Of a stretch of 19,191 bases of DNA, positions 1-6,844 are shown in pieces. The DNA lies in NCBI GenBank assembly GCA_036505275.1, contig DASXTS010000117.1, forward strand, positions 1 to 19,191. Direction: 5' to 3'. The stretch's first letter is position 1; each line of letters begins with the position of its first letter. The translations under genes were made by a program, and so were the position numbers. Source of the DNA: DASXTS01 sp036505275. GTDB lineage: Bacteria; Actinomycetota; Actinomycetes; Mycobacteriales; Pseudonocardiaceae. Under the pieces are notes generated by a model. It had not been told where the DNA came from. It saw nothing but the letters and a program-made list of their open reading frames with translations, and did not search any database.

Positions 1-1
1 T

Positions 2-157
2 GAGCTGGCCGCCCTCGTCGATGCGTTCGGTTATGACTGGGCCGACCTGCAATGGTTCACCGTGAACGCCATGAAGTCGTCCTTCATCGGCTTCGACGAG
101 CGCCTCGCCCTGATCAACGATGTGATCAAACCCGGGTACGCCGCCCTGCTGCAGTGA
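2..157 (+). CDS. add: Adenosine deaminase, C-terminal fragment (5' end outside window)
   Basis: The first 51 codons, open from the window edge to TGA at 155-157, encode the tail of adenosine deaminase, the zinc enzyme that deaminates (deoxy)adenosine to (deoxy)inosine in purine salvage. The visible residues NAMKSSFIGFDERLAL and the following INDVIKPGY match the conserved C-terminal helix of the family (the 'N-(A/S)-x-x-(S/A)-F' element followed by a charged helix). None of the metal-binding or catalytic residues lie in this piece. The gene is convergent with the next CDS, and a long hairpin at 182-230 sits between the two ends. Identity is recognised from family memory. Neighbouring nucleoside-salvage genes support it, and in Mycobacterium add also lies near upp, pmmB and deoD. 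Confidence 0.85.
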   Translation, partial: ELAALVDAFGYDWADLQWFTVNAMKSSFIGFDERLALINDVIKPGYAALLQ

Positions 158-181
158 TCAGCAGCGCCCAGCCCCGTTCGG

Positions 182-230
182 CGACGATGTCACATCGTCC
201 CAGTTCTACTGGGGAAATTCCACATCGTCG
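182..230 (+). repeat. Dispersed long hairpin, family 1 copy 1 (possible bidirectional terminator)
   Basis: Outer arms CGACGATGT (182-190) and ACATCGTCG (222-230) are perfectly complementary. The inner stem CCCAG/CTGGG (199-203 and 209-213) closes a five-base TTCTA loop. Between the two stems lies an internal loop of mostly unpaired bases. A second copy occurs at 5099-5147 in the opposite genomic orientation. This copy is 24 nt after the adenosine deaminase stop, between two convergent genes, where a bidirectional terminator is expected. There is no T-tract, as is usual in actinobacteria. Structure and repetition are seen; the terminator role is inferred. Confidence 0.7.
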
Positions 231-261
231 ACGCGGAGACGGGACGACGGCGGGTACGGCG

Positions 262-1611
262 TCAGTTGATGTGCAGGCGGTCCGCGAAATCGTTGGTGAG
301 CTGCTTCCAGGCGGCGACCTCGGCGTCGTACGGCGCGCTCGGTGCCAGCCTGGTCGGATCCGGGCGCAGCACGAAGGAGACCAGCCAGCCGAGGCTCTCC
401 GACGGCACAAGCGCGCCGGCCACCGCGTCGTCGCCGGCCCACTCGGCGGCGTCGGTGATGAGCTCGACGGCCAGGTCGAGCTGGGTTGGGTCGACCGCCT
501 CGGGGCCACCGCCGAGGTCGTCGGCCAGCCCGGTGAGCACATAGCTGTTGTCCGGGTGGACCTCGACCTTCAGGTCGCCGGCGGTCGCGGTGGACACCAC
601 GTCGTCCCAGGTGGAGACGCCGGCAAGGTCGTGGCCGGTGGCGCCCTCCTCGCCGGCGGCAAGGTACTTGGCCAGCGCACGGGGGGAGCGGAAGACCTCG
701 ATGGTGCCGTCCGAGCCGAGGAACAGCGGGGAGTCGTCCAGGTAGCAGCGCAGCGTGTAGTGCTCGCCGAGGCTGCTGATGATGCGGATCGGGTCGATGC
801 CGACCTGACCCCAGAAGTCCAGCTCCTCGGCCTCCTCCCGGTCATCCGCCTCGTCGCCGGCCTCGTCCTTGGCCACGCCCTTGGCCTCGTCCTTGGCCAC
901 GCTCTTGGCCCCGCTCTTGGCCACGCTCTTGGCCACGTCGTCGCCGGCGGCCGCAGCGTCGGACCGGGCAACGGCCGGCAGGGGCTGCTCCTCGCCGGTG
1001 TCCGCGGCCGCCCGCGCATCCGCCAGCTCCCGCTCGGCGGTGGCCACCGCGGCCGGGTCCACGTCCGGCGTGGTGACCACCGCGTCGATGGCGTCCAGCA
1101 CGTCGTCCCACCTCTCAGCCACCACGGTGGCCATCTCGGTCCACAGCCGCTCCCCGTCGCGCCCGACGAAGGCGACGGCCCCCTGGTCGACGAGCGCGAA
1201 GCCGTCCGACGCGTCCAGCACGTCCCGTACCACGTCCAGGCCGCACACCTCCGCCAGCGAGCGGACCATGGCCAGCACGTCGGCCAGGTCACCGACGGCC
1301 CAGGTGTCCGGGTCGCCGGCCACCAACTCTGGCACGCCGACCAGGTCGTAGCGCTGGGTCTCGTCGGGGGAGAGCTCCTCGGTGCTGAGCTGCGGGACGA
1401 TATGCCACGCCGGGTGGTCGATCAGGTCGTGCTCGGTGGCGGTGCGCACGAACGCCGTCAGGTGCGCGGCGTCCGGGAAGACGTACAGGCTCTCGCCATG
1501 GCCGAGGAACGCCTCCCACTCCTCGCCGTCCTCCCGCCACCGCGGCGCCCACAGGGTGACCACGTCGCCCTCGGTCAACCCGAGTTGGACGGGGACGATG
1601 TCCTGCGCCAT
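262..1611 (-). CDS. Conserved actinobacterial protein of unknown function (often auto-named 'primosomal protein')
   Basis: This 449-residue soluble, acidic protein has no signal peptide or membrane segment. ATG at 1611 was chosen over upstream in-frame codons because GGGAGG lies about 10 nt before it and the protein pattern begins there. It contains two similar halves. One is around residues 30-75 (EAFLGHGESLYVF, later HDLIDHPAW). The other is around residues 285-340 (PLFLGSDGTIEVF, later HDLAGVSTW). This suggests an internal duplication of a small domain. Between them, residues 226-253 are a four-residue-period Ala/Lys linker (VAKS, VAKS, GAKS, VAKD, EAKG, VAKD, EAGD). Homologues sit beside add in other actinomycetes and are commonly labelled primosomal protein, but I see no helicase, nuclease or DNA-binding motif supporting that name. 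It is convergent with add. Confidence 0.8.
   Translation of the reverse strand: MAQDIVPVQLGLTEGDVVTLWAPRWREDGEEWEAFLGHGESLYVFPDAAHLTAFVRTATEHDLIDHPAWHIVPQLSTEELSPDETQRYDLVGVPELVAGDPDTWAVGDLADVLAMVRSLAEVCGLDVVRDVLDASDGFALVDQGAVAFVGRDGERLWTEMATVVAERWDDVLDAIDAVVTTPDVDPAAVATAERELADARAAADTGEEQPLPAVARSDAAAAGDDVAKSVAKSGAKSVAKDEAKGVAKDEAGDEADDREEAEELDFWGQVGIDPIRIISSLGEHYTLRCYLDDSPLFLGSDGTIEVFRSPRALAKYLAAGEEGATGHDLAGVSTWDDVVSTATAGDLKVEVHPDNSYVLTGLADDLGGGPEAVDPTQLDLAVELITDAAEWAGDDAVAGALVPSESLGWLVSFVLRPDPTRLAPSAPYDAEVAAWKQLTNDFADRLHIN
853..936 (-). repeat. 12-bp coding tandem repeat (Ala-Lys linker)
   Basis: About seven degenerate 12-bp units, read on the minus strand, encode the tetrapeptides VAKS, VAKS, GAKS, VAKD, EAKG, VAKD and EAGD inside the preceding CDS. 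The plus strand shows the recurring core CTTGGCC. The alternating Lys/Asp and Ala content suggests a flexible or helical charged linker between the two similar domains. Such repeats expand and contract by slippage, so length probably varies between strains. Confidence 0.7.
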
Positions 1612-1704
1612 GAAACCCTGACCTCCCTCGACACATGCCGTACCCGGGCAGCCTAGGGCCAGGGCCACATCCACCCCCCAGCGGCCGGAGCCGACCCCCG
1701 TGCC

Positions 1705-1713
1705 TGTGGATAA
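1705..1713 (-). promoter_or_regulatory. Isolated perfect DnaA-box match
   Basis: TGTGGATAA on the plus strand is the exact complement of the consensus DnaA box TTATCCACA. It lies in the 155-bp gap upstream of the 'primosomal' CDS and 3 bp from hairpin family 2 copy A. Only one box is present, so it is not an origin. A regulatory or titration role is possible, but chance is also possible. Confidence 0.25.
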
Positions 1714-1716
1714 GTC

Positions 1717-1755
1717 GTGAGTGGCAAATGGTGCTATCACGCCATCGCCACTCAC
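1717..1755 (-). repeat. Dispersed hairpin, family 2 copy A, after the deoC-ALDH operon
   Basis: Arms GTGAGTGG (1717-1724) and CCACTCAC (1748-1755) are perfectly complementary. An inner ATGG (1728-1731) pairs with CCAT (1742-1745). It begins 11 nt after the stop codon of the truncated aldehyde dehydrogenase on the minus strand, which suits a terminator. The element recurs at 16094-16137 with the same stem, the same AAATGGTG inner segment and part of the same flank (CGAC-pyrimidine-pyrimidine-AT on the minus strand). Repetition is observed; function is inferred. Confidence 0.7.
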
Positions 1756-1766
1756 AGGGGCGGCGG

Positions 1767-2639
1767 TCAGACGCCCATCGGATGCCAGACGGTCTTGAAC
1801 TCAAGGAAGGCGCGCAGCCAGCGTAGGTCGGGTGGGCGGGTCCAGTCCGGCTCGGAGTCGGGGGGGCGGAGCACCCGCTTGACGGTGCCGGCGGCGGCGC
1901 GTTCCAGGTCGGTGCGGATCGCGGCCGGTGCGCCGGTCAGGTCGAGCGCGTTGACCTCGGCGTGCGCGGCGAGCCACGGCGCCAGCTCGGCGGTCCGGCC
2001 GGTGAGCACATTGACCACGCCGCCGGGCAGGTCGGAGGTGGCCAGCACCTCGGACAGCGTGACCGCGGGCAGGGGCCGGTCCTGCGCGGCCACCACCACG
2101 GCGGTGTTCCCGGCGCAGATCACCGGCGCCACCACCGAGACCAGGCCGAGCAGCGACGATGCCTGCGGCGCGAGCACGGCGACAACGCCGGTGGGCTCCG
2201 GCACGGTGAAGGAGAAGTACGGCCCGGCCACCGGGTTCGCGGCACCGAGCACGGTGGCGATCTTGTCGGTCCACCCCGCGTACCAGATCCAGCGGTCGAT
2301 GGCGGCGTCCACCTCGGTCTCGGCTCGCCGGCCCTGCCCCCCCGCGGCCGCCGTCACCTCGGCGACGAACTGGGCCCGTCGTCCCTCCATCAGCTCGGCG
2401 ACCCGGTACAGCACCTGGCCACGGTTGTACGCGGTGGCCGCCGACCAGCCGCGGAACGCCGAGCGGGCGGCCGCCACCGCGTCGCGGGCGTCCTTGCGGG
2501 ATGCCTGCGCGGCATTGGCCAGAAAGCGGCCGCGGCTGTCATGCACCGGATAGGAGCGGCCGGACTCGGAGCGCGGGAACGCGCCGCCGATATACAGCTT
2601 GTATGTCTTGGGTACCGCGAGCCGTGCCTGGTCAGACAT
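1767..2639 (-). CDS. Truncated aldehyde dehydrogenase-like protein (lacks catalytic domain)
   Basis: This 290-residue protein belongs to the aldehyde dehydrogenase superfamily but is far shorter than the usual 480-500 residues. It retains the N-terminal oligomerisation/coenzyme region: YIGGAFPRSESGR near 16-28, a helical stretch at 45-95, and VPEPTGVVAVLAP near 146-158. The NAD-domain motif usually read as PWNFP is replaced by APQASS (157-162). The FTGS-type motif appears only as ALDLTGAP (231-238), and the protein ends at residue 290 without the catalytic Glu, catalytic Cys or EEIFGP region. It is therefore unlikely to be an active dehydrogenase. Its ATG overlaps the upstream gene's stop in ATGTCTGA, so translation is coupled. 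The pair resembles the active plus degenerate halves of ALDH16 split into two genes. A partner-subunit role is my inference. Confidence 0.8.
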   Translation of the reverse strand: MSDQARLAVPKTYKLYIGGAFPRSESGRSYPVHDSRGRFLANAAQASRKDARDAVAAARSAFRGWSAATAYNRGQVLYRVAELMEGRRAQFVAEVTAAAGGQGRRAETEVDAAIDRWIWYAGWTDKIATVLGAANPVAGPYFSFTVPEPTGVVAVLAPQASSLLGLVSVVAPVICAGNTAVVVAAQDRPLPAVTLSEVLATSDLPGGVVNVLTGRTAELAPWLAAHAEVNALDLTGAPAAIRTDLERAAAGTVKRVLRPPDSEPDWTRPPDLRWLRAFLEFKTVWHPMGV

Positions 2640-4080
2640 TGAGGTAGGCCTCCAGCCCGGTGCGGCCGCCCTCGCGTCCGAAGCCGGACTCGTTGTACCC
2701 GCCGAACGGCGCGCTCGGGTCGAAGCGGTTGAACGTGTTGGCCCACACCACGCCGGCGCGCATGCGCTGCGCCATCCAGAGGATTCTGGACCCCTTGTCG
2801 GTCCACACCCCGGCGGACAGGCCGTACGGCGTGTTGTTCGCCTTGGCGATCGCCTCGTCCGGGGTGCGGAACGTGAGCACTGAGAGCACCGGCCCGAAGA
2901 TCTCCTCGCGGGCGATCCGCATGGCCTGGCTGACGTCGCTGAACACGGTCGGCGCGAAGAAGAAGCCCTTGTCCGGCAGGGGGCACGGGCTGGTCCACCG
3001 GTGCGCGCCCTCGGCATCGCCCGACTCGGTCAGCTCGACGATCTTCTCCAGCTGAGCCTTCGAGTTGATCGCGCCGACGTCGGTGTTCTTGTCCAGCGGG
3101 TCGCCGACCCGCAGGGTGGACACCCGCGCGTGGAGCTTGGAAAGCAGCTCGTCGACGATCGACTCCTGCACCAGCAGCCGGGATCCGGCGCAGCACACGT
3201 GGCCCTGGTTGAAGAAGATGCCGTTGACGATGCCCTCGACGGCCTGGTCCAGGGGCGCGTCGTCGAACACCACGTTGGCCGCCTTGCCGCCGAGCTCCAG
3301 GGTGAGCTTCTTGCCGCTGCCGGCGAGCGAGCGTTGGATCTGCTTGCCCACCTCGGTAGACCCGGTGAACGCCACCTTGTTCACCAGCGGGTGATTGACC
3401 AGCTCGGCGCCGACGTCGCCCGCACCCGGCAGGATGTTCACCACGCCGGGTGGCAGCTCGGCCTGCTGCACGATCTCGGCGAGTACCAGAGCGGTCAGCG
3501 GGGTTGTCTCGGCCGGCTTGAGCACCACGGTGTTGCCGCAGGCCAGCGCGGGCGCGATCTTCCATGAGGCCATCAGCAGCGGGAAGTTCCACGGGATCAC
3601 CTGGCCGGCCACGCCGAGCGGCCGCGGGCCATTTCCATCGGGCCCAGGGCCGTACCCCGCATAGGGCAGCTTGTCCGCCCACCCAGCGTGGTGGAAGAAG
3701 TGCGCGGCCACCAGCGGCACGTCCACGTCACGGGACTCGCGGATCGGTTTGCCGTTGTCCAGCGACTCCAGTACGGCCAGCTCGCGGGCTCGCTCCTGCA
3801 CCATCCGCGCGATCCGGTACAGGTACTTGGCCCGCTCCGCGCCCGGCATCTTGGACCAGGTCCGCTCGTACGCCCGCTTCGCCGCGCGCACCGCGGTGTC
3901 CACGTCGGCGGGCGAGGCGGTGGCAACCTCGGCGAGCACCTCCTCGGTCGCCGGGTTGATCGTCTTCAACGGCTCGCCGGCGCCGTCGACGAACCGGCCG
4001 TCCACGAACATCTGGTAGCTCGGCCGCAGCCGCGCGATGTCGCGGCTCTCGGGCGCGGGCGCGTACTCCCATGTGGTCAT
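2632..4080 (-). CDS. NAD(P)-dependent aldehyde dehydrogenase, ALDH16-like
   Basis: A full-length 482-residue aldehyde dehydrogenase. Visible motifs are the oxyanion-hole motif IPWNFP (Asn165), the FTGSTEVGK coenzyme loop (238-246), the general base Glu262 in LELGGKAANV, and catalytic Cys296 in NQGHVCCAGSR, where His replaces the more usual Gln before the Cys. EEIFGPVLSV (392-401) and the C-terminal SGFGREGGR segment are also present. It should be catalytically competent and cytosolic. Its start codon shares one base with the deoC stop (TGATG). The likely substrate is therefore acetaldehyde released by DeoC, giving acetate, although this comes from context and not from substrate residues. It overlaps the following truncated paralogue by 8 nt. 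The longer upstream reading frame into deoC is a shadow. Confidence 0.9.
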   Translation of the reverse strand: MTTWEYAPAPESRDIARLRPSYQMFVDGRFVDGAGEPLKTINPATEEVLAEVATASPADVDTAVRAAKRAYERTWSKMPGAERAKYLYRIARMVQERARELAVLESLDNGKPIRESRDVDVPLVAAHFFHHAGWADKLPYAGYGPGPDGNGPRPLGVAGQVIPWNFPLLMASWKIAPALACGNTVVLKPAETTPLTALVLAEIVQQAELPPGVVNILPGAGDVGAELVNHPLVNKVAFTGSTEVGKQIQRSLAGSGKKLTLELGGKAANVVFDDAPLDQAVEGIVNGIFFNQGHVCCAGSRLLVQESIVDELLSKLHARVSTLRVGDPLDKNTDVGAINSKAQLEKIVELTESGDAEGAHRWTSPCPLPDKGFFFAPTVFSDVSQAMRIAREEIFGPVLSVLTFRTPDEAIAKANNTPYGLSAGVWTDKGSRILWMAQRMRAGVVWANTFNRFDPSAPFGGYNESGFGREGGRTGLEAYLNV

Positions 4081-5057
4081 CAGTCCACCGTCACGTAGTT
4101 CTGGCCGGAGTAGTGGCCCTCCAGCTGCGTGCGTCGCTGCATCAGCAGGTCGTTGAGCAGGCTTGATGCGCCGAACCGGAACAGGTCCGGGGTCAGCCAC
4201 TCCGGCCCGGCCACCTCGCGGACGGCGACCAGGTACCGGATGGCGTCCTTGGTGGTGCGGATGCCGCCGGCCGCCTTCACCCCGCGCCGATCGCCGGTCT
4301 GTGCGTGCCAGTCGCGCACGGCCTGCAGCATGATGTGGGTCACCGGCAGGGTCGCGGCCGGGCTCATCTTGCCGGTGGAGGTCTTGATGAAATCGCCGCC
4401 GGCCAGCAGGGCTAGCCAGGACGCGCGCAGCACGTTGTCGTAGGTGACCAGCTCGCCGGTCTCCAAGATCACCTTGAGGTGCGCGGTGTCGCAGGCGGCC
4501 TTGACCTCCACGATCTCGTCGTACACCCGCCGGTAGTGGCCGGCGAGAAACGCGCCACGGTCGATCACCATGTCCACCTCGGTGGCCCCGGCCCGCACCG
4601 CGGCCTCGGCGTCCGCGATCTTCACGGCGCGGGCGGCCCGGCCGCTGGGAAACGCGGTGGCCACGCTGGCGATCCCGATGCCCGTGCCGCGCAGGGCATC
4701 CACCGCGGTCGGAACCAGGTCGGGGTAGATGCACACCGCGGCCACGCTCGGCACGTCGGGCCGCTCCGGGTCCGGCCGGCGCGCCTTGGCACACAGCGAG
4801 CGCACCTTGCCGGGGGTGTCGGCCCCCTCCAGCGTGGTGAGGTCCACCATCCGGATGGCCGTGTCGATGGCCCACAGCTTCGACTGCTTCTTGATGCTGC
4901 GGGTCGCCAGCGTCGCGGCCCGCAGCTCCGCGCCCACCTGGTCCACGCCCGGGAGCCCGTGCATGAACCGCCGTAGCGACGCATCATCCCTCGTTGCGTC
5001 CGCCAGTTCGGCCGGCAGCTCGGCCGGCTCGGCCGGCGCGGCCGTCGTGGTGCTCAC
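4080..5057 (-). CDS. deoC: Deoxyribose-phosphate aldolase
   Basis: Cleaves 2-deoxyribose-5-phosphate to glyceraldehyde-3-phosphate and acetaldehyde, the last sugar step of deoxynucleoside catabolism. In the 325-residue product, the Schiff-base lysine is Lys225 in FIKTSTGKM. The proton-relay partners are Asp162 in VDMVIDRGAF and Lys261 in GVKAAGGIRTT, and Lys195 sits in LKVILETGEL. Length and the roughly 50-residue N-terminal extension fit the long DERA type seen in actinobacteria and eukaryotes. GTG at 5057 was chosen because a TAGACT box ends 7 nt before it, which suits leaderless initiation, and because the next upstream in-frame ATG would run through the hairpin. First gene of a three-gene operon with the two aldehyde dehydrogenase genes (1-nt and 8-nt overlaps). 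Confidence 0.93.
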   Translation of the reverse strand: MSTTTAAPAEPAELPAELADATRDDASLRRFMHGLPGVDQVGAELRAATLATRSIKKQSKLWAIDTAIRMVDLTTLEGADTPGKVRSLCAKARRPDPERPDVPSVAAVCIYPDLVPTAVDALRGTGIGIASVATAFPSGRAARAVKIADAEAAVRAGATEVDMVIDRGAFLAGHYRRVYDEIVEVKAACDTAHLKVILETGELVTYDNVLRASWLALLAGGDFIKTSTGKMSPAATLPVTHIMLQAVRDWHAQTGDRRGVKAAGGIRTTKDAIRYLVAVREVAGPEWLTPDLFRFGASSLLNDLLMQRRTQLEGHYSGQNYVTVD

Positions 5058-5064
5058 CTCGCCG

Positions 5065-5070
5065 AGTCTA
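5065..5070 (-). promoter_or_regulatory. Leaderless-type -10 box for deoC
   Basis: TAGACT lies exactly 7 nt (CGGCGAG) upstream of the GTG start on the minus strand, so transcription would begin at or next to the start codon. There is no independent Shine-Dalgarno. No convincing -35 hexamer was found. Confidence 0.55.
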
Positions 5071-5098
5071 GGTCCGCCGCCCGCCCACCCCGTCCACG

Positions 5099-5147
5099 CG
5101 AGGATGTGGAATTTCCCCAGTAGAGCTGGGGGAATGTCACATCGTCG
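5099..5147 (-). repeat. Dispersed long hairpin, family 1 copy 2, after the amidohydrolase
   Basis: Positions 5103-5143 form an 18-bp stem with one mismatch and two G-T wobbles around a five-base TAGAG loop. The outer arms extend to 5099 and 5147 with one further mismatch. It starts 4 nt after the amidohydrolase stop codon on the minus strand and lies upstream of the deoC promoter, a position expected for a terminator. Read on the minus strand, it shares CGACGATGT, CTACTGGGGAAATTCCACAT and loop position with copy 1 at 182-230. Orientation relative to the preceding gene is the same in both copies. Confidence 0.75.
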
Positions 5148-5151
5148 CAAT

Positions 5152-6378
5152 TCAGCCCTTGGCGCGGCGGCCGGCGGTCCAGACACCGACGACATGAACG
5201 GGGTCGGCGAGCACGGTGATGTCGTCGAGCGGGTCCGCGTCCACCGTGATGACGTCGGCGCGATAGCCGGCGACGAGCTGCCCGGCCAGCGGCGCCTGCG
5301 CGCCGAGGGTGAGCGGGCCGTTGGCGGTGGCGGCCTCGATGGCCTGCAGCGGACTCATGCCGGCGTCGACCATGAGCGCGAGTTCGCGGCCGTTGCGGCC
5401 CCACGAGTTCGGCAGCTGCATGCCGGACAACGCTATGTCCGTGCCCATGGCGATGGTGACGCCGCTGGTGTGGGCCAGCGCCAGCGCCGCGGCGTGCCGC
5501 TCGGCGATCGCCTCCAGCTTGACCATGGCGTACGGCGGCACGCTGCGCGAGGCCAGGATCTCCTCGATGATCGTCCTGGTCGGCACGAGCACGGTGCCGC
5601 TCTCCACCATCGCGGCGCAGACCTCATCGTCGAGGTACGTGCCGTGCTCGATGGTGCGGACCCCAGACTCGATTGCGGCCATGATCCCCGGCTTGCCGTG
5701 CCCGTGTGCCGCGACCACCCGCTCGGCCATGCCAGCCACCTCGACGATCGCGGCCAGCTCCGGCGCGGTGAACTGCTGGTGGATCGGGTGGTCGACCTCC
5801 GACATCACACCGCCGCTGACACATATCTTGATCACCCTCGCGTTCCGGCGGAGCTGCTCGCGCACCGCGCGGGCACACTCGGCCGGCCCGTCGCACAGCC
5901 GTAGCTCGGCGCCGGCGGCGGCCAGCTCGTGCATGGTCGCCAACGACTCGGAGTGCAGGTCGCCGTGGCCGCCGGTGGCGGACAGGATCGCTCCCGCGGC
6001 GTAGATCGCCGGCCCAGGCAGGGTGCCCTCCTCGACCGCCGCCGCCAGGTACACGCCGAGCCCGCCGACCTCCCGCACGGTGGTGATCCCGGCGTCCAGC
6101 GCCGCCCGCAGGTCGGCCGCGGCGCGGGCCGCGCGCAGCGCGATCGGCTGGTGCGCGAGCATCGTGAGGTCGAGCTGCCGCACGCCGAGGAAGTGGCCGT
6201 GGCAGTCCCACAGCCCGGGCAGCACCGCGGCTGCCGTGGTCACCGTCGCACTCGGGGTGTCCGGCGCCGCCGCCCGCGGGCCGGCGTACTCGATCACCTC
6301 GCCGTCCATCACCAGCACGCCATCCGGCACCGGCTCGCCCCGGCCGGGGATCAGCACGTCGGCCTCGATCCGTTCCAC
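5152..6378 (-). CDS. Metal-dependent amidohydrolase (imidazolonepropionase/Xaa-Pro dipeptidase-like)
   Basis: A 408-residue member of the amidohydrolase superfamily (TIM barrel plus small beta-sandwich). The binuclear metal site is visible: HxH at His60/His62 in DCHGHFLG, the probable carbamylated Lys184 in VIKICVSGG, His225 in AAHGHGK, His245 in IEHGTYL and Asp314 in MGTDIAL. The C-terminal GYRADVITVDADPL segment returns to the beta-sandwich, as is typical. Relatives include prolidases and N-acyl amino acid or carboxypeptidase-type enzymes, so the substrate cannot be named. GTG at 6378 is supported by a TACGGT box 7 nt upstream. No signal peptide, so cytosolic. It is monocistronic by context: a hairpin follows directly, and deoC has its own promoter. 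Confidence 0.85.
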   Translation of the reverse strand: MERIEADVLIPGRGEPVPDGVLVMDGEVIEYAGPRAAAPDTPSATVTTAAAVLPGLWDCHGHFLGVRQLDLTMLAHQPIALRAARAAADLRAALDAGITTVREVGGLGVYLAAAVEEGTLPGPAIYAAGAILSATGGHGDLHSESLATMHELAAAGAELRLCDGPAECARAVREQLRRNARVIKICVSGGVMSEVDHPIHQQFTAPELAAIVEVAGMAERVVAAHGHGKPGIMAAIESGVRTIEHGTYLDDEVCAAMVESGTVLVPTRTIIEEILASRSVPPYAMVKLEAIAERHAAALALAHTSGVTIAMGTDIALSGMQLPNSWGRNGRELALMVDAGMSPLQAIEAATANGPLTLGAQAPLAGQLVAGYRADVITVDADPLDDITVLADPVHVVGVWTAGRRAKG

Positions 6379-6385
6379 GGGTCGG

Positions 6386-6391
6386 ACCGTA
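6386..6391 (-). promoter_or_regulatory. Leaderless-type -10 box for the amidohydrolase
   Basis: TACGGT on the minus strand ends 7 nt (CCGACCC) before GTG at 6378, the same geometry as deoC. There is no Shine-Dalgarno in those 7 nt. Confidence 0.5.
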
Positions 6392-6392
6392 G

Positions 6393-6509
6393 CCCGGCGC
6401 GGAGTTCCGTCGCCGGTGGACCCACTCCTTCGTCGGGCCGTTTTTCACCGAGGAACGTCGACTGCTGGACGAGATCGACAACGACGACGGTAGTCCCTTC
6501 GTCGCCTGA
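6393..6509 (+). pseudogene. Possible 3' remnant of an unidentified gene
   Basis: Between TAG at 6390 and TGA at 6507, one plus-strand frame reads sensibly as protein with about 80% G/C third positions over its last 30 codons. It contains HSFVGPFFTEERRLLDEID and ends DGSPFVA. There is no start codon, and the 5' part would overlap the amidohydrolase promoter. It looks like the tail of a deleted gene. I do not recognise the family. It faces the SnoaL-like pseudogene, so 6393-6804 is a decayed patch. Confidence 0.3.
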
Positions 6510-6536
6510 CGAGGACGCGGCCGGCCGGCGACGGTG

Positions 6537-6804
6537 TCAGGTGCCGAGGGTGCCGAGGGCGTCCACCTGGACCAGCCGTTGGAGTTCGTCGGCGAGCACC
6601 CCAGATCTGGCTGACCCCGGCCGTCGGTGAGCGTGAGCAGGTCATCTCGTTCTCGGTGAACGCTCGGTGCAACACCCGGGCCCGTTCGACGAGGTCCGCC
6701 ACCGCCGTCGGCGCGTCCACGGCGACGACCGGGTCCTCGTCGGTGTCGGGCGGAACGCTCCACAGCGCAAACAGCCGCTGCTCCAATGCGGACAAATCGG
6801 GCAC
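6537..6804 (-). pseudogene. Decayed SnoaL-like (ester cyclase/polyketide cyclase fold) gene
   Basis: From GTG at 6804 the minus strand starts as a typical actinobacterial SnoaL-like protein: ALEQRLFALW, then PPDTDEDPV, then VADLVERARVLHRAFTENE. The rest of the family pattern is recoverable only by changing frame twice: LLTLTDGR in a second frame, GVSQIW back in the first, then LADELQRLVQVDALGTLGT to TGA at 6537-6539 in the third. Roughly 45 central residues are absent, and a shorter stretch after residue 27 is also missing. Two frame changes plus deletions rule out a functional protein. The fragments' order and spacing are seen directly; the family is from memory of its conserved segments. 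Confidence 0.7.
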
Positions 6805-6844
6805 GATGCACTCAAAGGCTGACTGCCGAAGGACAACGGGCTCG

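Noticed and set aside
52..1656. 534-codon open frame on the plus strand
   Set aside because: It is antisense to the 449-residue CDS, has low-complexity Gly/Val/Arg/His content and does not resemble a folded protein; such shadows are normal at this GC content.
2632..4875. Extension of the aldehyde dehydrogenase frame upstream to 4875
   Set aside because: The extra residues are an out-of-frame reading of deoC. The family N-terminus begins at ATG 4080, overlapping the deoC stop.
5058..5150. Riboswitch or attenuator upstream of deoC
   Set aside because: The hairpin there lies upstream of the -10 box, so it is not in a deoC leader; it belongs to the end of the amidohydrolase transcript.
6501..6536. 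Terminal inverted repeat of an insertion sequence (GTCGCC/GGCGAC)
   Set aside because: Only six bases, GC-rich, with no transposase remnant or target duplication.
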